In this document: positions 42,848-51,437 of the stretch, piece after piece | Layout of the letters: each line of letters starts with the position of its first letter | Position numbering within the stretch: position 1 is the stretch's first letter | Origin: a virus | DNA length: 64,000 bases | Reading direction: 5' to 3' (one strand) | Virus record (IMG/VR): IMGVR_UViG_3300043424_000354 | Coordinates: 44,632 to 108,631 of that record | Program-made: the position numbers and the translations under genes | Notes under the pieces: model-generated | Told to the model about the DNA's origin: nothing | The model's database searches: none | The model's input: only the letters and a program-made list of their open reading frames with translations

Positions 42848-44246
42848 TTAATTCCTTGCACATGTAATAAAAATTCTCGTATGCTGGGAACAATTCCAAC
42901 AGACCAAGACCAACAGTTCTCTTATCGTATTCAGTAAAGAATTTATAAAAATCCTTTCTACCGTTTTCAATCAATTTTTCATCAATGCGAGGACCGCCTT
43001 GGTAAAAGTAATTCCGAACACGCTTCATCTTTTCGAACTCTTGTTCCTGAAATCCATGCACTAATCCTGGTGCAGAGATATTATCCTGAATGAACAGAAG
43101 ATCCGAATCAATATACTTTCCGAACTCTTCCTTTGGTAGAAGATTGATCATCCAGTGAGGAGGTTCTTTCAGATATGGAGTGTCAAACATAATACGATTT
43201 TCATAAGGGTTGACATTCCACTTCTTACGAAGTTCTAGAATCTTTTCTAAGAATGGGCGGAAAGAAGCAACACACAGAATATTATAAGTGCACATAATAC
43301 TAATTGAAACATTAGGAACAGTTTCTAGAAATGTTTCAACATTCTTCAACCAAAGATCCTGATTCAATCCTCGACGCATATACTCTGCTTGCGGACCCCA
43401 CGCTTCAAGAGAAGTATAGAGTTTAAAGTCCTTGATCTTTTTCTTTTCTAAAAGATTTTTGGCAGAATCCGATAGACGTTGAACTCGATTATTACTAACA
43501 CCAAGATTACTGTTGATATTCAATTCTAAATGTTTCGTATCATCACCTTCTTCCAACATCTTCATGAGTTTCATGGTGTTGGGATTGATCATCGCTTCAC
43601 CACCCGTAAGACGAAGAACGCGAAGATCTTTCTTTAGATCAGGCCACCACTTCCAGAATGCATCGACGTATGGATTTTCTTCGTCGTCGCGGTAAACCTT
43701 TGTATTCTTCAGGTAATCAATTCCGTATTGATTGTAACTGATGTCATAGTTACCATGTTCGCGAATTTCCTGTTCCCATAGAGATGATGCTTGCGGGCAA
43801 CAATAACCGCATTTGAAGTTGCAACCATTACCGAAACTTACTTCTAAGAAATATGGATTATAATCCTGATCCCAAGGAAGGTTTTTTACCCTTTCGGTTT
43901 CTTCCTTTGCATCAATCCAAGTACTCGCATTATGAAACATTCTATCGCTGAAGTGTTCTCCGGGAAGATTTTCCACGTTCCAGCAGTAATAACATTCTTC
44001 TGGTCGACCGCCCTCGAGCATGATCTTGCGTTGCTGCTTTTTCCACTTTGTATTGTGAAGAGCAGAAGGGTTCTCTGCAATTTCTTCAAGAGGAATGCGT
44101 TGTGGTCGAGGGTGGTAACAACTATGATTGTCACCCATATGCAAATATAGAGTTTCGTGCCTCCATTTCTGCAGACAGAAACCGTTTCCGACTGTATTAA
44201 GAGTATCGCGTACTTCGCGAACTCTGTCTAGATAACTATTGCTCAT
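42837..44246 (-). CDS. Radical SAM enzyme with N-terminal twitch domain (no. 2)
   Basis: I start at 44246 (MSNSYLDRVREV); 469 residues. The N-terminal region has F-C24-L-x-K-W, H-S-C43-Y-H-P and C85-x2-C88-W. The core is C142-x3-C146-x2-C149 (C-N-F-K-C-G-Y-C), then L-T-G-G-E-A and I-N-S-N-L-G. It is closely paralogous along its whole length to no. 1: the same H-S-C-Y-H-P, E-N-P-x-x-L-H-N-T and R-P-x-x-C-x-Y-C-W elements recur. Nos 1 and 2 form a subfamily distinct from nos 4-6. The substrate is unknown. Confidence 0.85.
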   Translation of the reverse strand: MSNSYLDRVREVRDTLNTVGNGFCLQKWRHETLYLHMGDNHSCYHPRPQRIPLEEIAENPSALHNTKWKKQQRKIMLEGGRPEECYYCWNVENLPGEHFSDRMFHNASTWIDAKEETERVKNLPWDQDYNPYFLEVSFGNGCNFKCGYCCPQASSLWEQEIREHGNYDISYNQYGIDYLKNTKVYRDDEENPYVDAFWKWWPDLKKDLRVLRLTGGEAMINPNTMKLMKMLEEGDDTKHLELNINSNLGVSNNRVQRLSDSAKNLLEKKKIKDFKLYTSLEAWGPQAEYMRRGLNQDLWLKNVETFLETVPNVSISIMCTYNILCVASFRPFLEKILELRKKWNVNPYENRIMFDTPYLKEPPHWMINLLPKEEFGKYIDSDLLFIQDNISAPGLVHGFQEQEFEKMKRVRNYFYQGGPRIDEKLIENGRKDFYKFFTEYDKRTVGLGLLELFPAYENFYYMCKELNDG

Positions 44247-45759
44247 TTTTGCATCTCTCATAAAAATTAATTAATTCAGGAAACGTTTGTTTAAAATTCG
44301 TGTCTCTGCGTCTATCTAACTCGTCAACGTATTGAGAAAAGCGAATCATATCCACATACAATTCTTCTGGTTTTTGCCCTGCTCGCATTATATCTAGGTC
44401 GCGCTGAACCTTGTCAATTTCATACTGCCTGAAACCAGTAAAGCACAGAGCAGCAGGATAAACATTGTCAGAGGTATCGAGATTATCTCTCATAAACTGC
44501 AGGCAATCCTCCATAACATCAATCATCTCAGTTCCAGCAAGCATCTTGATATTCAACCATGTTGGTGTGTGTAAAATGGGAATATCAAACCAAATTCGTT
44601 GACGCTTCTTACGAACTATAGAGGGATGCCCTTCTATCCCCATCATCTTTTCTGGTTGCGCGTCAGAACCGAACTCTTGGCGCAATTTTAAAATCCACTG
44701 TAAAAATTGTTTTAGGTTCGGGACGCTCAAGATATTAAAGGTGTTAATAAATGTAACATTGGTACCGTCGGTGGATCTCAAGAATTCTCTGACATTTGCA
44801 TCCAAACGTTGAAAATTCATACCTGTTCGAATGTATTCTGCTTGTTCTCCATAAGAATCGCAAGATACGAACAATGAGAAATGTTTGATCGCGGGAGCAA
44901 CATACGAATGATTGCCGCTGTCGTAGTTGAATTTGTCAGGATCTTCCCAGATTCTAACCTGTTCTAATTTCTGAACTGAAGAAACAAACTTGTCAAACAA
45001 TTCTTGCTTTGGTGGGCACAGATTACTAGTAATACTCAACTCAAGATCAGCATTGGGATGCTTGTCTACATAATCAAGAACCTTGAACGTGTTATTATCC
45101 ATTAAAGGTTCTCCGCCAGTCATGCGGAAAATTTTAAGGTTCTTATAGAGTTCGGGCCACCATTTCCAGAATGCTTCGACGTAGGGATTTTCTTTTTGAG
45201 AAACTTTCTTTGGCATCAATCCATATGAAGTCAATGCACCAAGATCATTGTGCGCTGCTTGCTTTAAAATATATGGACCAAACTTCTCTGCTTCTTCGTG
45301 CCAAGCAGTACTAAGATGAGGACTGCAGTAGATGCATTTAAAGTTACACGCCTGATTGAAGTTTACTTCCACGTATGCGGGAGTAATTTGATCATCGATG
45401 TCTTTGTTAAATGCAATCTTCTCAAAATCAATAGAGTTCCACCATTCGCTGCTGCGATAGTGTCGATCACTAGTATGCCCTGCGTCCTCGATACGCCAAC
45501 AATACGAACATCCCTTTGGTCGTTCGCCCCTGCGCATCATAGCACGTTCTTCGATTTTTTGTGGAGTGTTGTGAAGTAATCCAGGATTTTCTGCTAACCC
45601 ATCAACAGGAATGTCATGCGCGGGCGGGTGATAGCAACTATGCGTCTTACCATTAGTAAGGTGCATACTTACCATATTCCATTTTGCTAGGCAGAAAGTT
45701 GGACTTATGTCATCAAGTTTTCTTTTTGTCTCTTGCGCAGAATCACTATAATCCGTCAT
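44236..45759 (-). CDS. Radical SAM enzyme with N-terminal twitch domain (no. 1)
   Basis: 507 residues. N-terminal cysteines are C23 (F-C-L-A-K-W-N), C42 (H-S-C-Y-H-P-P-A) and C84-x2-C87-W. The core motif is C138-x3-C142-x2-C145 (C-N-F-K-C-I-Y-C), then M-T-G-G-E-P-L-M-D and I-T-S-N-L, and a long C-terminal region with aromatic motifs (F-T-G-F-R-Q-Y-E). It is the first radical SAM gene of the operon, and its ATG overlaps the methyltransferase-like stop as ATGA. It pairs with no. 2 as recent duplicates. The substrate is unknown. Confidence 0.85.
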   Translation of the reverse strand: MTDYSDSAQETKRKLDDISPTFCLAKWNMVSMHLTNGKTHSCYHPPAHDIPVDGLAENPGLLHNTPQKIEERAMMRRGERPKGCSYCWRIEDAGHTSDRHYRSSEWWNSIDFEKIAFNKDIDDQITPAYVEVNFNQACNFKCIYCSPHLSTAWHEEAEKFGPYILKQAAHNDLGALTSYGLMPKKVSQKENPYVEAFWKWWPELYKNLKIFRMTGGEPLMDNNTFKVLDYVDKHPNADLELSITSNLCPPKQELFDKFVSSVQKLEQVRIWEDPDKFNYDSGNHSYVAPAIKHFSLFVSCDSYGEQAEYIRTGMNFQRLDANVREFLRSTDGTNVTFINTFNILSVPNLKQFLQWILKLRQEFGSDAQPEKMMGIEGHPSIVRKKRQRIWFDIPILHTPTWLNIKMLAGTEMIDVMEDCLQFMRDNLDTSDNVYPAALCFTGFRQYEIDKVQRDLDIMRAGQKPEELYVDMIRFSQYVDELDRRRDTNFKQTFPELINFYERCKNEQ

Positions 45760-46340
45760 TTATATCCGACTGCCATATATCTATAGAAATGCCCGCACTT
45801 CAACATACCTGCATACTGCGGTTCTTTAATATTGTTGATTTCTAAGAATTGCTCCAGATTATCGGCAAGACGAACATGCTCAGGATTTTCTAGATTATTT
45901 CCTTGGACGATATATTTAGTTCCTGTTGGAATAGAGTTCCACCAAGCATCATAAACTTCTTGGGTCACATGCTCGCTGCTGGTGTTGATCACCAAATCGG
46001 GATATGAATAATTGAGTGGCATACCATTTTTCATGTCGTGCTGACGAAATGTGATTTCATGATAGCACTCATCGATAGCAGCAAATACCTTTTTACATTC
46101 GGGGTCTAAGTCGGTGGTCAGAATTCTAGCATCGGGGAACTTATGCGCAATAAACTGCGCAAGAACTCCATACCATCCACCGAAAATTATGATAGATCTA
46201 TCCATGTGAGTTACATGTTCGAGTAACCACTTCTTGCTCTCGATCTGACTCGGCCAAAAGTTCTCCGAGAATCGATATGCATTCTCTGGATTATTACGGA
46301 TATATTGCATCCAAAGCATTACTACATCAAAATTAACCAC
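45756..46340 (-). CDS. Class I SAM-dependent methyltransferase-like protein
   Basis: 194 residues. Motif I is I-I-I-F-G-G-W-Y-G-V-L-A, followed by an acidic T-T-D-L-D-P-E-C (motif II, Asp binding SAM ribose), D-M-K-N-G and D-L-V-I-N-T-S-S-E-H (motif IV region). No target-recognition domain is visible and it is short, so a small-molecule, peptide or sugar substrate is likelier than duplex DNA. It overlaps the gene before it by eight bases and radical SAM no. 1 by four. It is probably part of the same modification pathway. Confidence 0.7.
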   Translation of the reverse strand: MVNFDVVMLWMQYIRNNPENAYRFSENFWPSQIESKKWLLEHVTHMDRSIIIFGGWYGVLAQFIAHKFPDARILTTDLDPECKKVFAAIDECYHEITFRQHDMKNGMPLNYSYPDLVINTSSEHVTQEVYDAWWNSIPTGTKYIVQGNNLENPEHVRLADNLEQFLEINNIKEPQYAGMLKCGHFYRYMAVGYK

Positions 46341-46743
46341 GGCGCATCCTCGCTACTTCATGTGCTTGTTCTTCGTTGATAATAGGAACAGCATTCGACT
46401 TGTGCATCGTTGCGATACCTTTGATCAGAGTTCCCGTATATACGTTTTCCTTACGACCAACCATAACACCAATGCCGACTCCACCCTCATACTTAGGTGT
46501 TTCGCGGCGATAGGTCGTAGCATCCATTGGACCTTTGACTCCACCTTTTAGTTTAGTGTTAGATTTACCTTGACGATACGCGACATACTCGTCGAACGTC
46601 TTAGTTTTAGCACCAAGACGCTTCATCTGCTTGTTGTAATCGACCCAATCCTGAGCATACCTGGAGGTCACACCCTTGTTCGCAGTCTTGCGCTTCCTGG
46701 TGTTCGTGGTGGTATACGCATGGGACATAAGATGCATAGTCAT
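46333..46743 (-). CDS. Conserved marine phage protein, first gene of the radical-SAM operon
   Basis: The start is placed at 46743 (VM-TMHLMSH, preceded by AAAGGAAA); 136 residues. It is basic with K-R-K-x-A-N-K-G, W-V-D-Y-N-K-Q-M-K and Y-V-A-Y-R-Q-G-K. The C-terminal half is highly characteristic: G-T-x-I-K-G-I-A-T-M-H-K-S-N-A-V-P-I-I, which I recall in small proteins of many T4-like marine phages. Function is unknown; it may not belong functionally to the radical SAM set. It follows an early promoter by about 30 bp. Confidence 0.7.
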   Translation of the reverse strand: MTMHLMSHAYTTTNTRKRKTANKGVTSRYAQDWVDYNKQMKRLGAKTKTFDEYVAYRQGKSNTKLKGGVKGPMDATTYRRETPKYEGGVGIGVMVGRKENVYTGTLIKGIATMHKSNAVPIINEEQAHEVARMRRG

Positions 46744-46773
46744 AACACAATTTCCTTTCAAATCCAACATACT

Positions 46774-46802
46774 CTTATACCCTACTGGAGTAAAAATGTC
46801 AA
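46774..46802 (-). promoter_or_regulatory. Early promoter of the 11-kb radical-SAM operon
   Basis: TTGACA at 46797-46802, a 17-nt spacer and TATAAG at 46774-46779 on the minus strand, preceded by GGC. It is back-to-back with the plus-strand promoter at 46819-46847. It would transcribe everything down to the carbamoyltransferase. Confidence 0.75.
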
Positions 46803-46818
46803 GCCATAATTTAGCGGC

Positions 46819-46847
46819 TTGACAATTTGATTAAAATGGAGTAGAAT
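46819..46847 (+). promoter_or_regulatory. Early promoter, TTGACA-N17-TAGAAT
   Basis: The -35 is at 46819-46824 and the -10 at 46842-46847, with GCGGC upstream. It drives the 92-residue gene at 46874 and, with the divergent minus-strand promoter, forms an early control region. Confidence 0.75.
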
Positions 46848-46873
46848 GAACATTCACAATTGGAGGAAAAATA

Positions 46874-47152
46874 ATGTCTATTTTTTATGAAACGTCTGGT
46901 AATGCTAAGAACAAAAAAGATTTTGATCCGTTCCTGATTCGTAAAATGAACCCTAATAGTGCTTGGGCGAATCATTCCTATAACCATTTTGTTCTACGTC
47001 ACATTTTCGGGAATTCGCCTGATCCTCTTGAGAAAATTCAAGCTGGAAAAGAAATTGAAATCGCTGAACGGAAAATGTCTTTCTGGGAACGCCACAACGA
47101 ATTTCACCTTGAGTCTGCGTTATATTATCGGCAAAAATATTACCGAATGTAA
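46874..47152 (+). CDS. Small early protein of unknown function
   Basis: 92 residues behind GGAGG seven bases before the ATG. It is rich in aromatic and His residues (W-A-N-H-S-Y-N-H-F-V-L-R-H-I-F-G), with a Glu/Lys helix then F-W-E-R-H-N-E-F-H. No domain is recognised. Early promoters precede it and both following short genes, so this is a small block of early genes probably aimed at host takeover. That role is inferred. Confidence 0.7.
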   Translation: MSIFYETSGNAKNKKDFDPFLIRKMNPNSAWANHSYNHFVLRHIFGNSPDPLEKIQAGKEIEIAERKMSFWERHNEFHLESALYYRQKYYRM

Positions 47153-47161
47153 TTTAGGGGC

Positions 47162-47190
47162 TTGACTTTTTCGATGAGATAAGGCATAAT
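47162..47190 (+). promoter_or_regulatory. Early promoter, TTGACT-N17-CATAAT
   Basis: The -35 is at 47162-47167 and the -10 at 47185-47190, with GGGGC before the -35. It lies between two short plus-strand genes. Confidence 0.75.
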
Positions 47191-47210
47191 TGTATAATAA
47201 GGAGACTGAT

Positions 47211-47357
47211 ATGAAAAACTTAGTTATTAATCAGATTTTAGAACTTAAAACCGACGCGATCAATAAAGGGTACGATTTTCCGACCGAAAACCCCGAAAAC
47301 GCGACGCTAGAAGAATTAGAATTATTTTTAGCGGAAATTAAAGAATTTTTAAAATAA
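47211..47357 (+). CDS. 48-residue acidic early protein
   Basis: ATG at 47211 preceded by AAGGAG with a six-base spacing. The product is acidic and helical (L-E-E-L-E-L-F-L-A-E-I-K-E-F-L-K at the C-terminus), with no cysteines or membrane segment. It has its own early promoter. Perhaps an inhibitor or regulator, but nothing in the sequence proves it. Confidence 0.7.
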   Translation: MKNLVINQILELKTDAINKGYDFPTENPENATLEELELFLAEIKEFLK

Positions 47358-47361
47358 GGGA

Positions 47362-47390
47362 TTGACTTTTTCTACAAAATAGGGTATAGT
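47362..47390 (+). promoter_or_regulatory. Early promoter, TTGACT-N17-TATAGT
   Basis: The -35 is at 47362-47367 and the -10 at 47385-47390. It starts five bases after the previous stop and leads into three overlapping short genes. Confidence 0.8.
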
Positions 47391-47414
47391 GGATATATTG
47401 TTATGGAGATTGAT

Positions 47415-47609
47415 ATGGTTATTGATATTACCCAGCGCGAAGAAGAACTGCTAAAACTTCTCGGCGTCTCGTGGAATGGTTGGCAGTATGAACACCAAGA
47501 TTTCCTTGAGATTAATTTTGAACTCTCGGCGAACGGTGTTCCCACTTATAAATCTTTCGAGGAATACCTTGAAGGTCGTCTTGCATATAAACAAAGGATT
47601 GCAGCATAA
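47415..47609 (+). CDS. 64-residue early protein of unknown function
   Basis: The start at 47415 is chosen because GGAG lies six bases upstream; the ATG at 47403 has no site. The product has an N-terminal charged helix (T-Q-R-E-E-E-L-L-K-L-L-G-V-S) and a W-N-G-W-Q-Y-E-H-Q-D-F aromatic patch. Its stop overlaps the next ATG (TAATG). The family is unknown. Confidence 0.65.
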   Translation: MVIDITQREEELLKLLGVSWNGWQYEHQDFLEINFELSANGVPTYKSFEEYLEGRLAYKQRIAA

Positions 47610-47824
47610 TGGTTAGTATTACAACTGAAGTCGAAGTTTACATGGACGACTTTGAGGATGAAGATTTGATCGAAGAACTCACAGAACGAGGTTACTACGT
47701 TAGCAAGTCAAGCGGCGACATTCCTGTCGTGCAGAGTCTGTATGATGCATGGGTCTACAAGACTGGTAATTTCGAGGATCTATTTCGGCAATTTTGCCAA
47801 CAATCAATTGGGAGAAGTTTTTAA
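47609..47824 (+). CDS. 71-residue acidic early protein
   Basis: It starts within the previous stop (TAATG). Acidic N-terminal half: E-V-E-V-Y-M-D-D-F-E-D-E-D-L-I-E-E-L-T-E-R-G-Y-Y-V. The beta-then-helix ordering with an R-G-Y pattern is common in small phage proteins that act by binding. It overlaps the next gene as TAATG. No function is known to me. Confidence 0.65.
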   Translation: MVSITTEVEVYMDDFEDEDLIEELTERGYYVSKSSGDIPVVQSLYDAWVYKTGNFEDLFRQFCQQSIGRSF

Positions 47825-47994
47825 TGTCTACATCAATCCACGACCAGGAACTCGATACGCACTTCGGTCGAGTCGAGAGCGAACTCTACTCACTAAAGGA
47901 AGAACCATCCGAAGATATTGTGTATTTTGATTTCAAGAATCCAAATACATTCCTACTTACTTGGACGTTGCACGATATATTCCGTCGAAGTTAG
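47824..47994 (+). CDS. 56-residue protein converging on the cyclase gene
   Basis: I use the ATG at 47824 (MSTSIHDQELD), overlapping the previous stop. 56 residues, charged, ending F-L-L-T-W-T-L-H-D-I-F-R-R-S. Its last 38 bases overlap the 3' end of the minus-strand cyclase gene, so the two genes converge with no terminator between them. The family is unknown. Confidence 0.6.
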   Translation: MSTSIHDQELDTHFGRVESELYSLKEEPSEDIVYFDFKNPNTFLLTWTLHDIFRRS

Positions 47995-50008
47995 CAGGAG
48001 GTTCTCCCTCCATGCGCTCAAGCATCATATCGTAATAATTAACTAACTCACCTTGCCAGCACTTCTTTAAGTCGCTGGCAAATTGTTTAGCAACTTCCCA
48101 TTTACCTGCACGATATAAAGTCAAGAACTTCTCGTGTTGAGTTTGTCCTAGATGATCAAAGTTTTCTAGAACAGTATAGATTCTAGCAGGTTCAGTCTTA
48201 CCCTTGACTGCGATAAGATCAAGTTCGACTACTTGGTATGTATCCAGAACCTGCTCAGCAGTCTCGGGTCCAATGACGATTTTAACGCCGTAAGGTTTGC
48301 TTTGACCTTCGAGACGAGAGGCAAGATTAACCCCATCACCAAGGCAAGTATAATCAAAACGCTGATCGCTGCCCATATTGCCAACAACCACAGTGGCAGT
48401 GTTAATGCCAAGACCCATTCCAAAGGGTGGGGTTCCTTCTGCCACGACTTCTGCATTAAACTTCTCCAAATCTTTAAGCATCTGGAAAGCAGTTCTTACT
48501 GAATCCAAAGCATGTTGTGGGTTATCAACGGGAGCATTCCAGAATGCCATCTGAGCATCCCCGATATACTTATCTAGCGTTCCCTTGTTCTCTAGAATCG
48601 CTCGAGTCATTACTGTCATATAACGATTCATGATTGAAGTAAGACCTTCTACATCTTCACCGTAGTGTTCCGAAATAGCAGTAAATCCACGAACGTCGGT
48701 GAACATAATTGACAGTTGTTGTTTTGTTCCACCCAACTTGAGCAACTCTGGTTGTTTCTGTAGTTGAGCGACAAGATCTGGTGACAGATAAGTTCCGAAC
48801 TGCTTCTTAATTTGCTGCTTCTGTAGATATTCACTTATGAATTTGGCAGTGTAGATATGGATATAGATTAGCGCGATCGCGAAAACGTTAAACGTCACAT
48901 CGAGAAGAATACCCTTACTCGCGAATAGATATACTGGTAGATAGAAATATCCACCGAGTAAAACAGCAATATAAATTATAGAGAAACGAAATCTCGAGAG
49001 AATGATCAATGCAAGAGCAAGACCCAGAAAAGCAGCAAGATCTGCAAGTTGACCCCACACAGGAATCGAAACAGAGTCTCCATTTATCAGAGTTTCAAGA
49101 ATACTCGCCTGAAGGAAGTGGGGATGTTGCGCACCTGATGGAGTCGCTACAGGATTCGAAATACCAGCAGCAGTTACGCCAACAATCACAATTTTACCAT
49201 TCAGGTCAGGTAAAGGATCCTCTCCAATTTCGACTGACGAAAATTGGTAATTCGGATTAACAAACACGCGACCGTATTCATCGGTCTTTATAGTATCAAA
49301 TTGAGGAACACGTAATGCTTCAACACCAGTCTGATTTATCTTCGCTTGATACGAAGAGTCTCCTGCAGCTACACGCAGCATCTCTATCGCAAATGCAGGA
49401 TAGTATTCGCCATTTGATTGAGATAGAAGAGGAACTCGCCTCACAACCCCATCAGTCTCGGGTAGAGTCGACGTTATTCCTACACCGACAGCTGCTTCTT
49501 GCAGAACTGGAATATTACTTAGAACGCATGGGTATTGAGGAAGAAATTCGTTCGGTTGTCCGTCGCCGACGACAGCAACGCCAGTCCGAGCAATATTCTG
49601 GACTCCCTTACATGAATCAGTTGTTGTCTGACTCAGGACTACTGGATACTGCGTCAGAGTAGTCGCAAGAACTCCGTCAGTCCCCATCCGATCAGACTCA
49701 GGCATAAGTATAGTGCTACCAACAAGAGAAGCCCCTCTACCATAAATGTCACCAATAATTTTAGCATGGACCTCGCGTGGAAACGGCCACTGACCATATT
49801 TCTCAATTGCTTTCTCCCCGATATTGACAGTAACGATTTGTTCCGAATGCTGTGGCGAACCAAGCATTAAATAATCATAAAACTTCAGTCTGGTTGATTC
49901 AACCAGATAAGGATCAGCAAGTTTTACCGTAAGCAAAATACTAAAAGTAAATAACGCCAACCATGGCGAGAGTAGAACTTTTTTAGTTTTTTGTATAAGA
50001 GTATCCAT
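47957..50008 (-). CDS. CHASE2-domain class III adenylate-cyclase-type protein
   Basis: 683 residues, last gene of the curli-like cassette. One N-terminal membrane helix (residues ~12-30), a periplasmic CHASE2 sensor (~35-318) with F-Y-D-Y-L-M-L and W-P-F-P-R, then three membrane helices (~320-395) and a cytosolic cyclase domain (~425-620). Catalytic residues look intact: metal-binding D438 (F-T-D-V-R-G-F) and D484 (K-Y-I-G-D-A), adenine-selecting K480 and T554, transition-state N561 and R565 (G-V-N-L-A-S-R). It therefore should make cAMP. Bacteria often encode CHASE2 cyclases beside FecR-domain proteins, as here. A membrane cyclase in a lytic phage is unusual. Confidence 0.92.
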   Translation of the reverse strand: MDTLIQKTKKVLLSPWLALFTFSILLTVKLADPYLVESTRLKFYDYLMLGSPQHSEQIVTVNIGEKAIEKYGQWPFPREVHAKIIGDIYGRGASLVGSTILMPESDRMGTDGVLATTLTQYPVVLSQTTTDSCKGVQNIARTGVAVVGDGQPNEFLPQYPCVLSNIPVLQEAAVGVGITSTLPETDGVVRRVPLLSQSNGEYYPAFAIEMLRVAAGDSSYQAKINQTGVEALRVPQFDTIKTDEYGRVFVNPNYQFSSVEIGEDPLPDLNGKIVIVGVTAAGISNPVATPSGAQHPHFLQASILETLINGDSVSIPVWGQLADLAAFLGLALALIILSRFRFSIIYIAVLLGGYFYLPVYLFASKGILLDVTFNVFAIALIYIHIYTAKFISEYLQKQQIKKQFGTYLSPDLVAQLQKQPELLKLGGTKQQLSIMFTDVRGFTAISEHYGEDVEGLTSIMNRYMTVMTRAILENKGTLDKYIGDAQMAFWNAPVDNPQHALDSVRTAFQMLKDLEKFNAEVVAEGTPPFGMGLGINTATVVVGNMGSDQRFDYTCLGDGVNLASRLEGQSKPYGVKIVIGPETAEQVLDTYQVVELDLIAVKGKTEPARIYTVLENFDHLGQTQHEKFLTLYRAGKWEVAKQFASDLKKCWQGELVNYYDMMLERMEGEPPANFDGIYRATSK

Positions 50009-51437
50009 TACATGGTCCAGTCGTGCATGTTATTTCCATTTTCGCAGAGTCAGCGGCAGTCAAATTATTTTGCGAGACAGTCACACCAATTCCTGGATTA
50101 TTTAGTAAAAGTTGAAATTGCTTAGTAGAAGAACCAAGTTGAGTTACAGACGCAGTAACTCCACCGAATGGGGCATTGATTTCTAAGAAGTGATTTCCTA
50201 TACCTTCTTGTAAAGCACTGATATTATTAGAGTTTCCTAAAGCATTGATAAACAACGATTTTCCGTTTGCATCTTTTTGTTGTGCAGAGATTTGATTACC
50301 AATACCATTAGTAATAATTTCAGCATATTTACTTCCGTGATGTTGCGTCAGCGATACTACATTGTTATCACCAGATACAGAAACTTCAGCCAAGTTTTTA
50401 CCAATCGCTGTTGCCGCTGTTCCTTGATTAATAGTAATGCTGTTACCGCTACCATTGATAGTCATTGCTTGTGCGCCATTCACTCCGCGAACTTGATTCT
50501 GCTTAGAGAACTGTTCGATGTAAACCGAATTGTTAGAACCTGTTGCTGTAATGTAGATAGAGTTTTGCGTGACTGCGTTGGTTTGATTAATCTTCAATGA
50601 TTGTGCATTAGATATCGCAGCGGCAGGATATGTCGGAGCAGAAGGTTCTGGCGCAGGCGCTGGTGGAGCAGAAGATCCAGCATTCGGAGCAACTGGTGTG
50701 AACGTTGTTCCGTTCAATGATGTAGTTCCCTGCATCTGATCAATGAATAGAATTGGTGACAATGCAGTATCACCGAGGTTGAACGAGGCAAATCCAAGAA
50801 GATAATTGCCATCTGTTGGAACAGTAAACACTGCGACCTGCCAACCAGTGGCACCATAAGATCCTACTGAATAGTTACCTGTGCCTTGGTTTGTGAACCC
50901 TAGAAGCGCATAGTCTTGCGTCTGCCCATTGATAGTTGCAGTTCCAGGTCCACCAGTAACAGTGATCAGAGAACCATCGTTATATGGAACATAGTCAGTT
51001 GAAAGATATTGCCAAGCATAGGTGTATGTAACACCTGCCTGTAGAAAGACTGTTCTACTAATCGAAGTCGCATTAGTTGGATACATGTTACCATTAGAAT
51101 AAATTGTATTTCTAATTGCCGTGATGGCAGAACTTTGTAGACCGAGTGTTGTCATCGCAGCATTAAACTGGGGAGAACTACCACCTGCTTGTAGAGAAAC
51201 CATGTATGAACCGTAAGGTGTGATAGTCCAACACTTACCGCCACCAGGACAATAGTTTTGCACACCAGTAGTTACTTGAACACCAGAACCATCGGAACTC
51301 CAGTTTGTTTTTAGCGCAGTAGAACCATTACTTGCTGTCCACCCAGCATAGTCGCCGTTCTCAAACCCGTAGTTCGTTACTTGTGCGAATGTTGGCATCG
51401 CAAAGAACAGTAGAAATAGAGTGATTAGTTTTTTCAT
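49983..51437 (-). CDS. Secreted curlin-repeat protein with N-terminal beta-sandwich domain
   Basis: 484 residues. A Sec signal (M-K-K-L-I-T-L-F-L-L-F-F-A-M-P-T-F-A) is followed by a ~230-residue beta-sandwich-like domain (N-Y-G-F-E-N-G-D-Y-A-G-W-T start, as in secreted sugar-binding or adhesion domains) and a Pro/Ala linker (~255-275). Residues ~280-455 are curlin-type repeats with alternating polar strands around G-[SI]-[GN]-N-x-[IV] and x-x-Q, e.g. G-S-N-N-S-V-Y-I-E-Q. It is probably exported through the CsgG pore. It overlaps the cyclase start by 26 bases. A role as an amyloid-forming surface fibre subunit or nucleator is inferred. Confidence 0.8.
   Translation of the reverse strand: MKKLITLFLLFFAMPTFAQVTNYGFENGDYAGWTASNGSTALKTNWSSDGSGVQVTTGVQNYCPGGGKCWTITPYGSYMVSLQAGGSSPQFNAAMTTLGLQSSAITAIRNTIYSNGNMYPTNATSISRTVFLQAGVTYTYAWQYLSTDYVPYNDGSLITVTGGPGTATINGQTQDYALLGFTNQGTGNYSVGSYGATGWQVAVFTVPTDGNYLLGFASFNLGDTALSPILFIDQMQGTTSLNGTTFTPVAPNAGSSAPPAPAPEPSAPTYPAAAISNAQSLKINQTNAVTQNSIYITATGSNNSVYIEQFSKQNQVRGVNGAQAMTINGSGNSITINQGTAATAIGKNLAEVSVSGDNNVVSLTQHHGSKYAEIITNGIGNQISAQQKDANGKSLFINALGNSNNISALQEGIGNHFLEINAPFGGVTASVTQLGSSTKQFQLLLNNPGIGVTVSQNNLTAADSAKMEITCTTGPCNGYSYTKN

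Noticed and set aside
49315-49662. 115-residue charged plus-strand ORF within the cyclase gene
   Set aside because: Lies across the CHASE2 coding sequence and has no start signal.
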